This document shows positions 1-7,617 of a DNA stretch of 64,000 nt, piece after piece. The stretch is from positions 1 through 64,000 of the IMG/VR virus record IMGVR_UViG_3300043466_003828. The stretch is one strand, 5' to 3'. Within the stretch, counting starts at the first letter, position 1, and each line of letters starts with the position of its first letter. The position numbers and the translations under genes were made by a program. The notes under the pieces were generated by a model that saw only the letters and a list, made by a program, of their open reading frames with translations, was not told the DNA's origin and made no database searches. Source of the DNA: a virus.

Positions 1-179
1 TAGTTCATTTCAGTAACTGGCCTCAAGAAGTACTCGTCTATTAAAAACCAAGAGTACAATTTTTTAGGAAGCACTGGTTTTACAAGCTTCGCGTAGAATG
101 GAAAGAAGTCTGTATTGAACCATAAATGCTCTACGCTAGAAAATAATATACAGAGTAAGATTAAAATTAATATTGACAT
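1..179 (-). CDS. partial membrane-anchored protein, N-terminus only
   Basis: A minus-strand reading frame opens at ATG 179 and stays open to the left edge of the window (59 codons). The first 15 residues (MSILILILLCILFSS) form a hydrophobic segment that could be a signal anchor. An aromatic-rich stretch with WFNTDFFPFY follows. The C-terminus lies outside the window. It is divergent from the sigma-factor gene at 351. I recognise no family. A TATACT lies almost directly before the ATG on the minus strand. Confidence 0.55.
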   Translation of the reverse strand, partial: MSILILILLCILFSSVEHLWFNTDFFPFYAKLVKPVLPKKLYSWFLIDEYFLRPVTEMN

Positions 180-224
180 AAGTATAAAAATATTTATATA
201 TAGGTATATATTCGGTTATTGAAT

Positions 225-262
225 GTTCGCAAGCTCACATCCAATATTTACTCGCTACGCTC
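225..262. repeat. imperfect short tandem repeat in divergent intergenic region
   Basis: GTTCGCAAGCTCA (225-237) and CTCGCTACGCTCA (251-263) are related GC-rich words in an otherwise very AT-rich 170-nt spacer between two divergent genes. They could be a protein-binding site or a small degenerate repeat. Nothing else is seen in this spacer apart from the promoter at 313-341. Confidence 0.35.
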
Positions 263-312
263 ATAAATGTTTATTTAATTATAATTTTTAATAATAAATA
301 AATCAAATGTAA

Positions 313-341
313 TTGACGTAAGGTAAAAAAAGATATATTAT
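313..341 (+). promoter_or_regulatory. sigma-70-type promoter of the phage sigma-factor gene
   Basis: TTGACG (313-318), 17-nt spacer, TATTAT (336-341). The ATG at 351 begins 9 nt after the -10 box, so the predicted transcript has at most a few untranslated bases. Confidence 0.7.
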
Positions 342-350
342 TCGATCTGA

Positions 351-962
351 ATGAAAACAGGAAAACCAAAAAAGACAGTTGATGACAACTATCTAATAGA
401 ACAGATAAAATTAAAGTCATGCAATGATAGTCTTCTAGAACTCATATCTAGGCATAGTGGAATATGTTTCTCGATAGGTAAAAAATTCTTAGCCTCCTTT
501 CCAGTTCATCTAAACGAGCTTAGCGATAATAAAGACTGGATAATTTACTCGTCTGCCGTATCGTTCAATCCGGACATGGGGTCAAAATTTTCAACATGGC
601 TGGCAAATAATGTAAAATATTTTTGCTTAAACTTGAAAAACAAGGTATCAAAATATGTAAACTCAGAACAAGATCTCCTTGAGTTCTTAATAAACAAGAA
701 CAATAGCGAGGTAAAAGAATCAAACTCTAATAAAAATGAAATCATCAATGCCATTACAGATCTGCTAGACAAGGTTAAAGATGAAAATGTAAAGAATGCA
801 ATCTACTATAGATATTTATCAAATAAAAATAGAATTTTAAATTATGCGGAAGTTGCTAGTATCTTAAACGTTACGCCTCAAACAGCGTTGAATTGGCACA
901 ACAAATTTATAAATTTAGCTAAAAAAAAGTTGACATCACTAAACAATAGTACTATAATTTAA
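351..962 (+). CDS. sigma-70 family RNA polymerase sigma factor (phage)
   Basis: A 203-residue protein that probably redirects host RNA polymerase to phage promoters. Residues 60-95 resemble sigma region 2, with FNPDMGSKFSTWLANNVK (72-89) matching the usual F-D-P-x-x-G-x-K-F-S-T-Y/W-A core of region 2. Residues 164-193 form a region-4-like helix-turn-helix (NYAEVASILNVTPQTALNWH). Region 1 and most of region 3 are absent, as in short phage or ECF-like sigma factors. It has its own promoter, and the next gene's promoter lies inside its 3' end. It probably drives a late class of genes, but its target promoters are not proven here. Confidence 0.75.
   Translation: MKTGKPKKTVDDNYLIEQIKLKSCNDSLLELISRHSGICFSIGKKFLASFPVHLNELSDNKDWIIYSSAVSFNPDMGSKFSTWLANNVKYFCLNLKNKVSKYVNSEQDLLEFLINKNNSEVKESNSNKNEIINAITDLLDKVKDENVKNAIYYRYLSNKNRILNYAEVASILNVTPQTALNWHNKFINLAKKKLTSLNNSTII
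930..958 (+). promoter_or_regulatory. perfect-consensus sigma-70 promoter
   Basis: TTGACA (930-935), 17-nt spacer, TATAAT (953-958). It lies in the last codons of the sigma gene. The ATG at 969 is 10 nt after the -10 box. This is the only promoter in the window that matches both consensus hexamers exactly, so the small gene that follows is probably strongly expressed. Confidence 0.8.
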
Positions 963-968
963 AATGTT

Positions 969-1244
969 ATGGAAAACACAAATACAGCAAATAAGCCAAA
1001 ACTAGAAGAAGCTGGCGCGCTATGGAAGCGCGTTAGTAAGAGCGGCACTACGTATCTCAATGGTACGGTAAAGACCAAGGATGGTCAGGAAATCAAGTTA
1101 CTTATCTTCAGTAACTCCAACAAAACAGACGGCTCTAATCAGCCAGACTACAGGGTTTATTTCGATAATCCAATTGGATCGAATGCAGGCTCTGAAACCC
1201 CAAAGGCAGCTAAGAGCAATAAGTCAGACGAGATCCCCTTCTAA
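969..1244 (+). CDS. small protein with SSB-like acidic C-terminal tip
   Basis: 91 residues, probably cytosolic. Residues 14-67 (ALWKRVSKSGTTYLNG and following) look like a compact beta-strand domain of the kind seen in many short phage proteins annotated near DUF736. The extreme C-terminus, DEIPF, is almost identical to the DDIPF tip by which bacterial SSB recruits partners. This suggests a single-strand-binding or replisome-docking protein, but the domain is shorter than a standard SSB OB fold (about 110 residues). It sits under a perfect consensus promoter. Function is inferred. Confidence 0.55.
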   Translation: MENTNTANKPKLEEAGALWKRVSKSGTTYLNGTVKTKDGQEIKLLIFSNSNKTDGSNQPDYRVYFDNPIGSNAGSETPKAAKSNKSDEIPF

Positions 1245-1247
1245 GTT

Positions 1248-2336
1248 GTGAGTATTGCCCTACATTTACCTCTTAACTCAACTTCGTTAGGGCAGGTTTC
1301 GTATTCCATCCTGCGAGAAATTTACTCTCGCGGGATGGATGCTGTCCTTTTCCCTATTGGGGAAATAGATATATCTTCGCAAAAGATAGACCAAAATTTT
1401 GCGGATTGGATTAAAAATGCCGCTACTGATGCGGTAAAAAAACACGATAGAAAAAATCCCATATTCAAGTTATGGCATATCCAAGGCAGCTTGGAAAGCT
1501 TTTCTGAAAAACAAGTTCTTCTTAGTTTTTACGAACTAGACTCTCCCACGCCAACAGAAATAAATATTGTAAAAAATAACTCAAGCGTATTACTTTCTAG
1601 TAATTATTCTGTCAATATATTCAATAATATGGGGCTTGACAATGTAAAGTTTGTTCCATTAGCATTTGATGATACTCATTTTAATTTAATACCTAAAGAT
1701 AACGCAACTGGAGACATTCAGTTTGGAATGTTCGGAAAACTTGAGCCAAGCAGAAAACGGCACTTGAAAATTCTAACTTCTTGGGTTAAGAAGTATGGAA
1801 ACAGACCGGGATACATGCTGAATTGTAATGTATTTAATAGATTTCTTGATCCGAATATTCAGTCAAAGATTATTATGGAAGCCTTAAATGGCAATAGATA
1901 TTGGAATGTAAATTTCCTTCCTCATATGGAAAGCAATGCTACATACAATAAGTTTATAAATAACAATGATATTGCTATCGCAATGAGCGGCGGCGAAGGT
2001 TGGGGGCTTCCAGAATTCCAAAGCGTAGCACTTGGAAAGCACTGCGTGGGATTGAATGCCCATGCCTATAAAGATTGGATGAACGAAAAAAATGCTATTT
2101 TAATTAATCCAAGTAGCAAAATCCCAGTTTATGACAATATGTTCTTTAGACAAGGAGCAGAAACAAATCAAGGAAATATCTTTGACTGGAATGAAGAAGA
2201 ATTTATTAGCGGCCTTGAGCAAGCAGAAAAAAGATTTAAAGAGAACCCTGTAAACACAGAAGGCTTAAAACTAAGAGAACAGTTTACTTACAAAAAGACC
2301 GTAGACTCAATACTTCAAATAATGAATTCTTTATGA
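1248..2336 (+). CDS. glycosyltransferase, GT-B fold (GT4-like)
   Basis: 362 residues with a GTG start 3 nt after the previous stop. The nucleotide-sugar half contains GKLEPSRKRH (163-172) and the signature SGGEGWGLPE (247-256), which corresponds to the E-x-F/W-G-L-P-x-x-E motif of GT4 retaining enzymes. It should transfer a sugar from a nucleotide donor, and the acceptor is unknown. It lies outside the main sugar island (8.7-17.8 kb) but probably serves the same glycan. The stop codon overlaps the start of the next small gene (ATGA). Confidence 0.78.
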   Translation: MSIALHLPLNSTSLGQVSYSILREIYSRGMDAVLFPIGEIDISSQKIDQNFADWIKNAATDAVKKHDRKNPIFKLWHIQGSLESFSEKQVLLSFYELDSPTPTEINIVKNNSSVLLSSNYSVNIFNNMGLDNVKFVPLAFDDTHFNLIPKDNATGDIQFGMFGKLEPSRKRHLKILTSWVKKYGNRPGYMLNCNVFNRFLDPNIQSKIIMEALNGNRYWNVNFLPHMESNATYNKFINNNDIAIAMSGGEGWGLPEFQSVALGKHCVGLNAHAYKDWMNEKNAILINPSSKIPVYDNMFFRQGAETNQGNIFDWNEEEFISGLEQAEKRFKENPVNTEGLKLREQFTYKKTVDSILQIMNSL

Positions 2337-2497
2337 CAACTGATGATAAAAATTTTAAAGATCTAGAACTAATTAAATCCGCCGCAAAGTCTCTAGAGCA
2401 GATAACATTTAAAGATGGCACTTCTTATTTTAGAATGCCGAATGGACAACTAGTTAGGTCGTCTAAACGCGCATATATAATTAGAAAAGAAAAATAA
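2333..2497 (+). CDS. hypothetical protein, 54 residues
   Basis: A short frame starting at ATG 2333, which overlaps the TGA of the glycosyltransferase gene, and ending at TAA 2495-2497. The sequence begins MTTDDKNFKDLELIK and ends AYIIRKEK. It has no Cys and a basic C-terminus. The ATGA overlap and the 4-nt gap to the next gene support a real coupled gene. I recognise no family. Confidence 0.6.
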   Translation: MTTDDKNFKDLELIKSAAKSLEQITFKDGTSYFRMPNGQLVRSSKRAYIIRKEK

Positions 2498-2501
2498 AGC
2501 C

Positions 2502-2819
2502 GTGGCAATATACGTATTCGAAAATCCAAATACTGGAGAGACAATAGAGTTGTCTTTTGGCATGAATGATAAAAAATCATATATTGACCAGAATGGCGTA
2601 GAATGGGAGCGTGTATATTTCCCCACATTGTTTGCATTTGATACAAAAATAGACCCACATGACTCAAAAGCCTTTGTTAAAAAGACGGATAAAGCTGGAA
2701 CAATTGGTGACATCATGGACTTGTCTAAAGAGATGAGCGAAAGGCGTGGCGGTAAAAAAAATGACCCAGTAAAGAAAGAATTCTCTAAAGACTGGAAAAA
2801 ACGCAGAAAAATGAACTAG
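2502..2819 (+). CDS. FmdB-like small protein that has lost its zinc-ribbon cysteines
   Basis: 105 residues from a GTG start. The N-terminus MAIYVFENPNTGETIEL aligns with the MPxYxFxCxxCG opening of FmdB-family zinc ribbons, with Asn and Thr where the first CxxC would be. T4-like phages commonly carry such variants. The C-terminal 30 residues are very basic (ERRGGKKNDPVKKEFSKDWK) and may bind nucleic acid. It follows the 54-residue gene by 4 nt. Role unknown. Confidence 0.6.
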   Translation: MAIYVFENPNTGETIELSFGMNDKKSYIDQNGVEWERVYFPTLFAFDTKIDPHDSKAFVKKTDKAGTIGDIMDLSKEMSERRGGKKNDPVKKEFSKDWKKRRKMN

Positions 2820-2891
2820 TACAATCAAATAATCAAATTATTGCCTTAAAAAAGCACTTCTTGATTTTTTTATTTTCAAATTAATCATTAT

Positions 2892-2912
2892 GTTGTAATA
2901 TACTACTACAAC
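2892..2912 (+). promoter_or_regulatory. candidate operator overlapping the nrdB -10 box
   Basis: GTTGTA (2892-2897) and TACAAC (2907-2912) form an inverted repeat around the -10-like TATACT (2899-2904). A bound repressor would block RNA polymerase at this site. AGAAG at 2919-2923 is one of the few Shine-Dalgarno-like stretches in the window, so this gene appears to have a normal leader of about 20 nt. Confidence 0.5.
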
Positions 2913-2926
2913 CATTTAGAAGAACT

Positions 2927-3898
2927 ATGATATTTGAAGAACAGATTTCCAGAAAACCAAACACCTACCCTTGGACAGAAGAATATATCGAGGCAATGCA
3001 TAATGGATTTTGGACTGATAAAGAATTTAGTTTTAAATCCGACGTTCAACAATTCAAGGTCAACCTCTCTGATCAAGAGAGGGAAATCATAATTCGCACA
3101 CTGTCAGCTATTGGCCAAATAGAGGTTGCAGTTAAAACCTTTTGGGCAAAGTTAGGAGAGAATTTACCCCATCCATCGCTCCAAGATCTTGGATATGTTA
3201 TGGCCAATGTTGAAGTTATTCACAATAATGCTTACGAAAGACTTATTTCAGTTCTTGGGCTAGAAAACGTTTTTGAAGAAAATCTTAAACTAGACTGGAT
3301 ACAGGGTAGAGTTAACTATCTTAGAAAATATACACACAGATTCTATAAAGACTCAAAAAAACAGTACTTATATGCACTAATACTTTTTACTCTTTTTGTG
3401 GAAAATGTATCTTTATTTAGTCAGTTTTATGTTATAAACTGGTTTGCGCGCTTCAAGAATGTACTTAAAGATACCGATCAACAAGTTAAATATACTAGAA
3501 ATGAAGAAAACTTACATGCCTTGGTAGGCATTAAAATAATCAACACTATCAGAAAGGAATATCCAGAACTATTTGATGCCGAACTAGAAAATAAAATTCT
3601 ACTTGAAGCGGGAGAAGCATTTAAATCAGAAAGCAAGATTGTAGACTGGATGGTAAATGGAATAAAAGAGGAAGGCCTTGATGCAAATATTTTAAAAGAA
3701 TTTATTAAAAATCGTATAAATGAATCCCTTTCTCAAATTGGATTTAGAAAAGCCTTCGAAGTCAACAATGAACTACTTAAATCAACAAAGTGGTTTGAGG
3801 AAGAGCTTCTTGGTAATAATATGACTGACTTTTTTCACTCCAGACCCGTAGAGTATTCTAAGAAAAATCAGTCCTTTAACGAAGATGACTTGTTTTAG
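2927..3898 (+). CDS. nrdB: ribonucleoside-diphosphate reductase, beta (R2) subunit
   Basis: 323 residues. Houses the diiron-tyrosyl radical cofactor that starts reduction of ribonucleotides to deoxyribonucleotides. E66 sits in the first metal-ligand helix. E96-x-x-H99-x-x-x-Y103 reproduces the E115/H118/Y122 arrangement of E. coli R2, including the radical tyrosine. A second ligand set lies in NEENLHAL (about 192-199). The acidic tail ending FNEDDLF is the usual R1-docking peptide. The subunit is slightly shorter than E. coli R2 (about 375). nrdA follows 29 nt later with its own promoter. Confidence 0.93.
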   Translation: MIFEEQISRKPNTYPWTEEYIEAMHNGFWTDKEFSFKSDVQQFKVNLSDQEREIIIRTLSAIGQIEVAVKTFWAKLGENLPHPSLQDLGYVMANVEVIHNNAYERLISVLGLENVFEENLKLDWIQGRVNYLRKYTHRFYKDSKKQYLYALILFTLFVENVSLFSQFYVINWFARFKNVLKDTDQQVKYTRNEENLHALVGIKIINTIRKEYPELFDAELENKILLEAGEAFKSESKIVDWMVNGIKEEGLDANILKEFIKNRINESLSQIGFRKAFEVNNELLKSTKWFEEELLGNNMTDFFHSRPVEYSKKNQSFNEDDLF

Positions 3899-3918
3899 TA
3901 TTCAAAAATTTGTATCCT
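3890..3918 (+). promoter_or_regulatory. sigma-70-type promoter of nrdA
   Basis: TTGTTT (3890-3895, inside the end of nrdB), 17-nt spacer, TATCCT (3913-3918), then 9 nt to ATG 3928. It supports ATG 3928 over the upstream TTG at 3910 as the nrdA start. Confidence 0.55.
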
Positions 3919-3927
3919 TACAAAAGC

Positions 3928-5589
3928 ATGACAACTGAAACTGATAGTAATATTTACTGGTTAAATAAAGACTCTAGAAAATTCCTTCAAAGAGGATATC
4001 TTCTAGAAGATGAAACAGCAGAGCAAAGAATTAATGATATAGCAAAAACTGCTGAAAAAATTTTAGGTCAAAAAGGTTTTGCAAAAAAATTTGAAGATTA
4101 CATGCATAGAGGTTTTTATTCCCTCGCCTCACCAATTTGGTCTAATTTTGGTCGTAAGCGCGGATTGCCAATTTCATGCTTTGGATCTTTTGTGCCAGAC
4201 ACAATGGAAGGCATTATGGAAAAGGTTGCCGAAGTAGCCGTGATGACCAAGCATGGAGGTGGAACCAGCGCTTATTTTGGGAAATTAAGAAACAGGGGAG
4301 CGAATATTTCTTCTGGAGGAGAGTCAACCGGATCTGTGCATTTCATGGAATTATTTGACAAACTAATGAATGTAGTTTCTCAAGGCAATGTACGTCGTGG
4401 CTCTTTTGCGTCATACCTACCAATAGATCATGGGGACATAGAAGAGTTTTTAAAGATAAAATCCGAAGGTAATGAAATTCAAGATCTCTCTATTGGCGTT
4501 ACCATTTCTGATGAGTGGATGAAATCAATGGTAGATGGCGATAAAGAAAAGCGTAGAATATGGGGACTAGTTCTAAAAAAGCGCTTTGAATCTGGATATC
4601 CATATTTATTCTTTACTGACAACGTAAATAAACAAGCGCCGCAAGTTTACAAGGATAAAAAACTTAAGATTAATCACTCCAATCTTTGTAGTGAAATAAT
4701 GCTTCCTAATTCTGAAGACGAATCTTTTGTGTGCGACCTTTCATCAATGAACCTTGAAAGGTGGGAAGATTGGAAAGATACAGATGCGGTAGAAACAATG
4801 GTATTTTTCTTAGATGCAGTTATGACAGAGTTCATAACCAAAACTGAAGGAGTAAAGTTTATGGAAGCTCCTAGAAAATTTGCAGTTCGTCATCGCGCAT
4901 TGGGGCTTGGAGTTCTTGGTTGGCATTCACTGCTACAATCACAAATGATACCATTTGAATCAATGGAGGCAAAAATTCTTAATAATACTATTTGGAAAAC
5001 CATTAGACAGAAAGCAGACAAGGCTAGTGGAGAACTGGCAACGCTTTTTGGAGAGCCAGAAGTTCTAAAGGGGTATGGTCGTAGAAATACAACCACGCTT
5101 GCCGTAGCACCCACAACTTCAAGTTCATTCATTCTTGGCCAAGTGTCACCAAGCATTGAACCATTAAATAGTAATTATTATGTAAAAGATCTTGCAAAGG
5201 GAAAATTTTCCTACAAGAATCCATATCTTAAAAAACTATTAAAAGAAAAAAATCAAAATACAGATGAAGTTTGGAAGTCTATATTAATTAATTCTGGTTC
5301 AGTACAACATTTAGATTTTCTTTCTCAAAATGAAAAAGATACATTTAAAACTTTCGAAGAAACCTCACAGCGAGAAATTATTATACAGGCGGCAAGCCGT
5401 CAAAAACACATAGATCAAGGACAGAGTCTTAACCTAATGATTCCAGCTGGCACCCCACCTAAACTGGTTAACGAGCTTATTATTTTTGCTTGGGAGCAGG
5501 GTATTAAAAGCCTTTATTACCAGAGGTCTACAAACCCAGCCCAAACTCTAGCAAGATCTATAATGTCCTGTAAGAGTTGTGAAGCATAA
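3928..5589 (+). CDS. nrdA: ribonucleoside-diphosphate reductase, alpha (R1) subunit, short form
   Basis: 553 residues from ATG 3928. Catalytic subunit of class I RNR. C84 (PISCFGS) and C269 (FVCDLSS) form the active-site redox pair. N252-L-C254-S-E256 is the catalytic N-x-C-x-E motif. Y530-Y531 match the radical-transfer tyrosines, and the tail SCKSCEA carries the two shuttle cysteines (C548, C551). It is about 200 residues shorter than E. coli NrdA, with no N-terminal ATP-cone, so dATP feedback is probably lost. It starts 29 nt after nrdB. Confidence 0.92.
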   Translation: MTTETDSNIYWLNKDSRKFLQRGYLLEDETAEQRINDIAKTAEKILGQKGFAKKFEDYMHRGFYSLASPIWSNFGRKRGLPISCFGSFVPDTMEGIMEKVAEVAVMTKHGGGTSAYFGKLRNRGANISSGGESTGSVHFMELFDKLMNVVSQGNVRRGSFASYLPIDHGDIEEFLKIKSEGNEIQDLSIGVTISDEWMKSMVDGDKEKRRIWGLVLKKRFESGYPYLFFTDNVNKQAPQVYKDKKLKINHSNLCSEIMLPNSEDESFVCDLSSMNLERWEDWKDTDAVETMVFFLDAVMTEFITKTEGVKFMEAPRKFAVRHRALGLGVLGWHSLLQSQMIPFESMEAKILNNTIWKTIRQKADKASGELATLFGEPEVLKGYGRRNTTTLAVAPTTSSSFILGQVSPSIEPLNSNYYVKDLAKGKFSYKNPYLKKLLKEKNQNTDEVWKSILINSGSVQHLDFLSQNEKDTFKTFEETSQREIIIQAASRQKHIDQGQSLNLMIPAGTPPKLVNELIIFAWEQGIKSLYYQRSTNPAQTLARSIMSCKSCEA

Positions 5590-5606
5590 CAATTTAATGC
5601 CAGCAT

Positions 5607-5975
5607 ATGGACTATAATGACAGCGATACTGTTAATATTGACGAATTAATAGAAAAAAAGCTTTTTGATAACCTTAAATGGTCAATGTTGCTATTTGTAT
5701 TTAACCAAGTTTGCGATAATGTTGCTAACGATGGAGAAGATAATAAAATAAGCACACAAAAGCTATTCTTTAAGGAATGGAAGAAGTTTGTTATAACTAA
5801 TATGGTTCAGGATGATCTGAATACCATTAACAAAACCTTGAACTCTCCACTTAATATGTTTTTTTCAGTTCTTCAAAACAAGGGAGACGAAATTAAAACA
5901 ACAGAAGAGTACCAAGAGAAGTATAATAAAATTATTAAAAAAATCGAAAAAGAATTTAATGAAAACTTTGAATAA
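5607..5975 (+). CDS. hypothetical protein, 122 residues
   Basis: Acidic, helical-looking protein with a charged C-terminal helix (EKYNKIIKKIEKEFNENFE). It follows nrdA by 17 nt and precedes gmd by 45 nt. No signal peptide, Cys motif or recognisable fold is visible. It may be co-transcribed with nrdA. Confidence 0.6.
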   Translation: MDYNDSDTVNIDELIEKKLFDNLKWSMLLFVFNQVCDNVANDGEDNKISTQKLFFKEWKKFVITNMVQDDLNTINKTLNSPLNMFFSVLQNKGDEIKTTEEYQEKYNKIIKKIEKEFNENFE

Positions 5976-5977
5976 GT

Positions 5978-6016
5978 TTATAATTATTAGAATTACATTA
6001 AACCAAAAATTATAAT
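5978..6016 (+). promoter_or_regulatory. candidate gmd promoter with flanking inverted repeat
   Basis: TATAAT (6011-6016) lies 4 nt before the gmd ATG. TTATAATT (5978-5985) and AATTATAA (6008-6015) form an 8-bp inverted repeat that overlaps it. The -35 is poor. It could be a promoter with an operator, or a weak AT-only hairpin. Confidence 0.4.
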
Positions 6017-6020
6017 TTGC

Positions 6021-7085
6021 ATGAGCAAAAAAGTAGTAGTAACAGGCATTACCGGGCAAGATGGAAGTTATATGGTAGATTTCTTGCTTAAGAATACAGA
6101 TTATATAATATATGGAATGGTGAGGAGAGCTTCCACTCTAAACACTACCAATATTTCCCAATTTTTAACAAACGATAGGTTTAAATTAATAACTGGAGAT
6201 TTATCTGATGGGCAATCTATAGCCAATATTGTTAGTGAAGTTGTTCCAGACTATTTCATTAATTTAGCCGCACAAAGCTTTGTAGGCAGCAGTTGGCAAA
6301 TTCCAGAGCAAACTTTTGATGTTGGTGCAATGGGCGTATTGCGTTGCCTAGAAGCAATTAGAAAATACGCGCCAAATTGCAGGTTCTATAACGCTGGATC
6401 CAGTGAAGAGCTTGGTAATGTAGATTATTACCCACAGGATGATAAACATCCCTTGAAGCCAAGAAGTCCATATGGAGCCGCGAAAGCTGCCGCAAGGCAC
6501 CTTGTTAAGGTTTACAGGGAAAGTTATGATTTGTATGCAATACAGGGACTATTGTATAATCATGAATCGCAACGCCGTGGAGAAGAATTTGTTACTAGAA
6601 AGATTACAAAGGGTGTTGCTAGAATTTTAAAATGCATTAAAAATAATGAAAAGTTTGAGCCTATACATTTGGGCAATATAGATGCAAAACGCGATTGGAG
6701 CCACGCAATGGATTTTGTAGAGGGTATCTGGTTAATGCTAAATCAGAGCGAACCAAGGGAATATATTCTATCGTCAGGAGAAACGCACTCTGTTAGGGAG
6801 TTCGTATCACTTGCGTTTAAAGCAGCTGGCATAGAAGGAAATTGGAATTTCGTTAATGGAAACGAGCCCATAAATGAAGAATTTTTAACAACCGACGGCG
6901 ACTCTGTCGCAACTTTAGTAAAAATCAATCCAGAATTTTACAGGCCCGCAGAGGTAGACCTATTATTGGGTGACTCAACTCCAGCCAGAAAAGAATTAAA
7001 CTGGACTCCTAGGATTTCTTTTACAGATCTTGTAAAATTAATGGTAGAAAACGATTTAAATCTTGAAAACTGTGTAAATATATAA
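6021..7085 (+). CDS. gmd: GDP-mannose 4,6-dehydratase
   Basis: 354 residues, short-chain dehydrogenase/reductase fold. Converts GDP-D-mannose to GDP-4-keto-6-deoxy-D-mannose, the branch point for fucose, colitose, perosamine and rhamnose. Visible features are the NADP-binding GITGQDGSY (9-17), RR at 35-36, the S128/E129 region of NAGSSEELG, and the catalytic Y151-x-x-x-K155 (YGAAK). Length is close to the usual 350-370. Product use is suggested by the ColD-like gene at 15900. No fucose synthase is seen in the window. Confidence 0.93.
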   Translation: MSKKVVVTGITGQDGSYMVDFLLKNTDYIIYGMVRRASTLNTTNISQFLTNDRFKLITGDLSDGQSIANIVSEVVPDYFINLAAQSFVGSSWQIPEQTFDVGAMGVLRCLEAIRKYAPNCRFYNAGSSEELGNVDYYPQDDKHPLKPRSPYGAAKAAARHLVKVYRESYDLYAIQGLLYNHESQRRGEEFVTRKITKGVARILKCIKNNEKFEPIHLGNIDAKRDWSHAMDFVEGIWLMLNQSEPREYILSSGETHSVREFVSLAFKAAGIEGNWNFVNGNEPINEEFLTTDGDSVATLVKINPEFYRPAEVDLLLGDSTPARKELNWTPRISFTDLVKLMVENDLNLENCVNI

Positions 7086-7091
7086 TATATT
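7063..7091 (+). promoter_or_regulatory. sigma-70-type promoter before two overlapping frames
   Basis: TTGAAA (7063-7068), 17-nt spacer, TATATT (7086-7091), then 7 nt to ATG 7099. A perfect TATAAT (7081-7086), without a matching -35, ends 8 nt before ATG 7095. The two candidate -10 boxes therefore favour the two different start codons. Confidence 0.6.
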
Positions 7092-7094
7092 CCT

Positions 7095-7280
7095 ATGAAT
7101 GGAGAAGAAAAACTCAGTAATTGTAAATTCCGCTCACAGGACGAGCAGGAAAGAGTTATTACAAGGTGTTCTTGCAGGGGTGGAAATTACACAGACAAAG
7201 GATTCATCTGTGAAAAAAGAGAAATCTTCAAAGTCACGCAAGAAGTCTGTCAAGACTGCGGCGAATACGAGCCTAAATAA
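7095..7280 (+). CDS. Cys-rich putative zinc-binding small protein (overlapping frame)
   Basis: 61 residues with six Cys: C9, C25, C27, C39, C53 and C56 (RCSCRGG, GFICEKREIF, VCQDCGEY). The pattern looks like a small metal-binding module, and the composition is that of a real protein rather than a random frame. It is entirely overlapped by the 7099 frame, whose first 60 residues are low-complexity K/S-rich. Either this is the real gene here and the larger protein starts later, or both are made from start codons 4 nt apart. Confidence 0.5.
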   Translation: MNGEEKLSNCKFRSQDEQERVITRCSCRGGNYTDKGFICEKREIFKVTQEVCQDCGEYEPK

Positions 7281-7617
7281 AAGAAACTTTGTTTTAAGAT
7301 TTTTAAAATCTGATGCCAAGATTATTTGGCCTAGAGAGATGAAGATAGTTAATTCTCTCTTAAAAATATTCCCAAATGAAATATTTTGGGAATCATTGAC
7401 TTTGAGGTTTCAATTAAATAGCCTTTGTTGGTTCCTATCCGATGAGGGAAGAAGGCTACTAAATATAGAGTATAAGAAATTCATTTTTGAACCAGAAAAG
7501 CCGCAGAGTTTCATTATAGAAAATAATAATATTGAATTTAAGGGAAAAATAGGTGAAACTGTACAAGCACCTATAACAGTGCGAGAATTTTTAAATTTAT
7601 GGCAAAAGAAGAAATAA
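7099..7617 (+). CDS. hypothetical protein, 172 residues, with dual-coding N-terminus
   Basis: Residues 66-172 (from NFVLRFLKSDAKIIWP onward) look like a folded domain. Residues 1-60 are K/S-rich and share their DNA with the Cys-rich 7095 frame. ATG 7099 fits the promoter spacing rule (7 nt after the -10 box). The only internal ATG gives residue 81, which would cut into the apparent domain. The 3' end overlaps the uvsX start by 19 nt, suggesting translational coupling and a recombination-related role, but no family is recognised. Confidence 0.55.
   Translation: MEKKNSVIVNSAHRTSRKELLQGVLAGVEITQTKDSSVKKEKSSKSRKKSVKTAANTSLNKRNFVLRFLKSDAKIIWPREMKIVNSLLKIFPNEIFWESLTLRFQLNSLCWFLSDEGRRLLNIEYKKFIFEPEKPQSFIIENNNIEFKGKIGETVQAPITVREFLNLWQKKK

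Noticed and set aside
2820-2890. Terminator between the FmdB-like gene and nrdB
   Set aside because: Only short AT-only repeats (AATAAT-CAA-ATTATT) are present, without a stable stem followed directly by a T tract.
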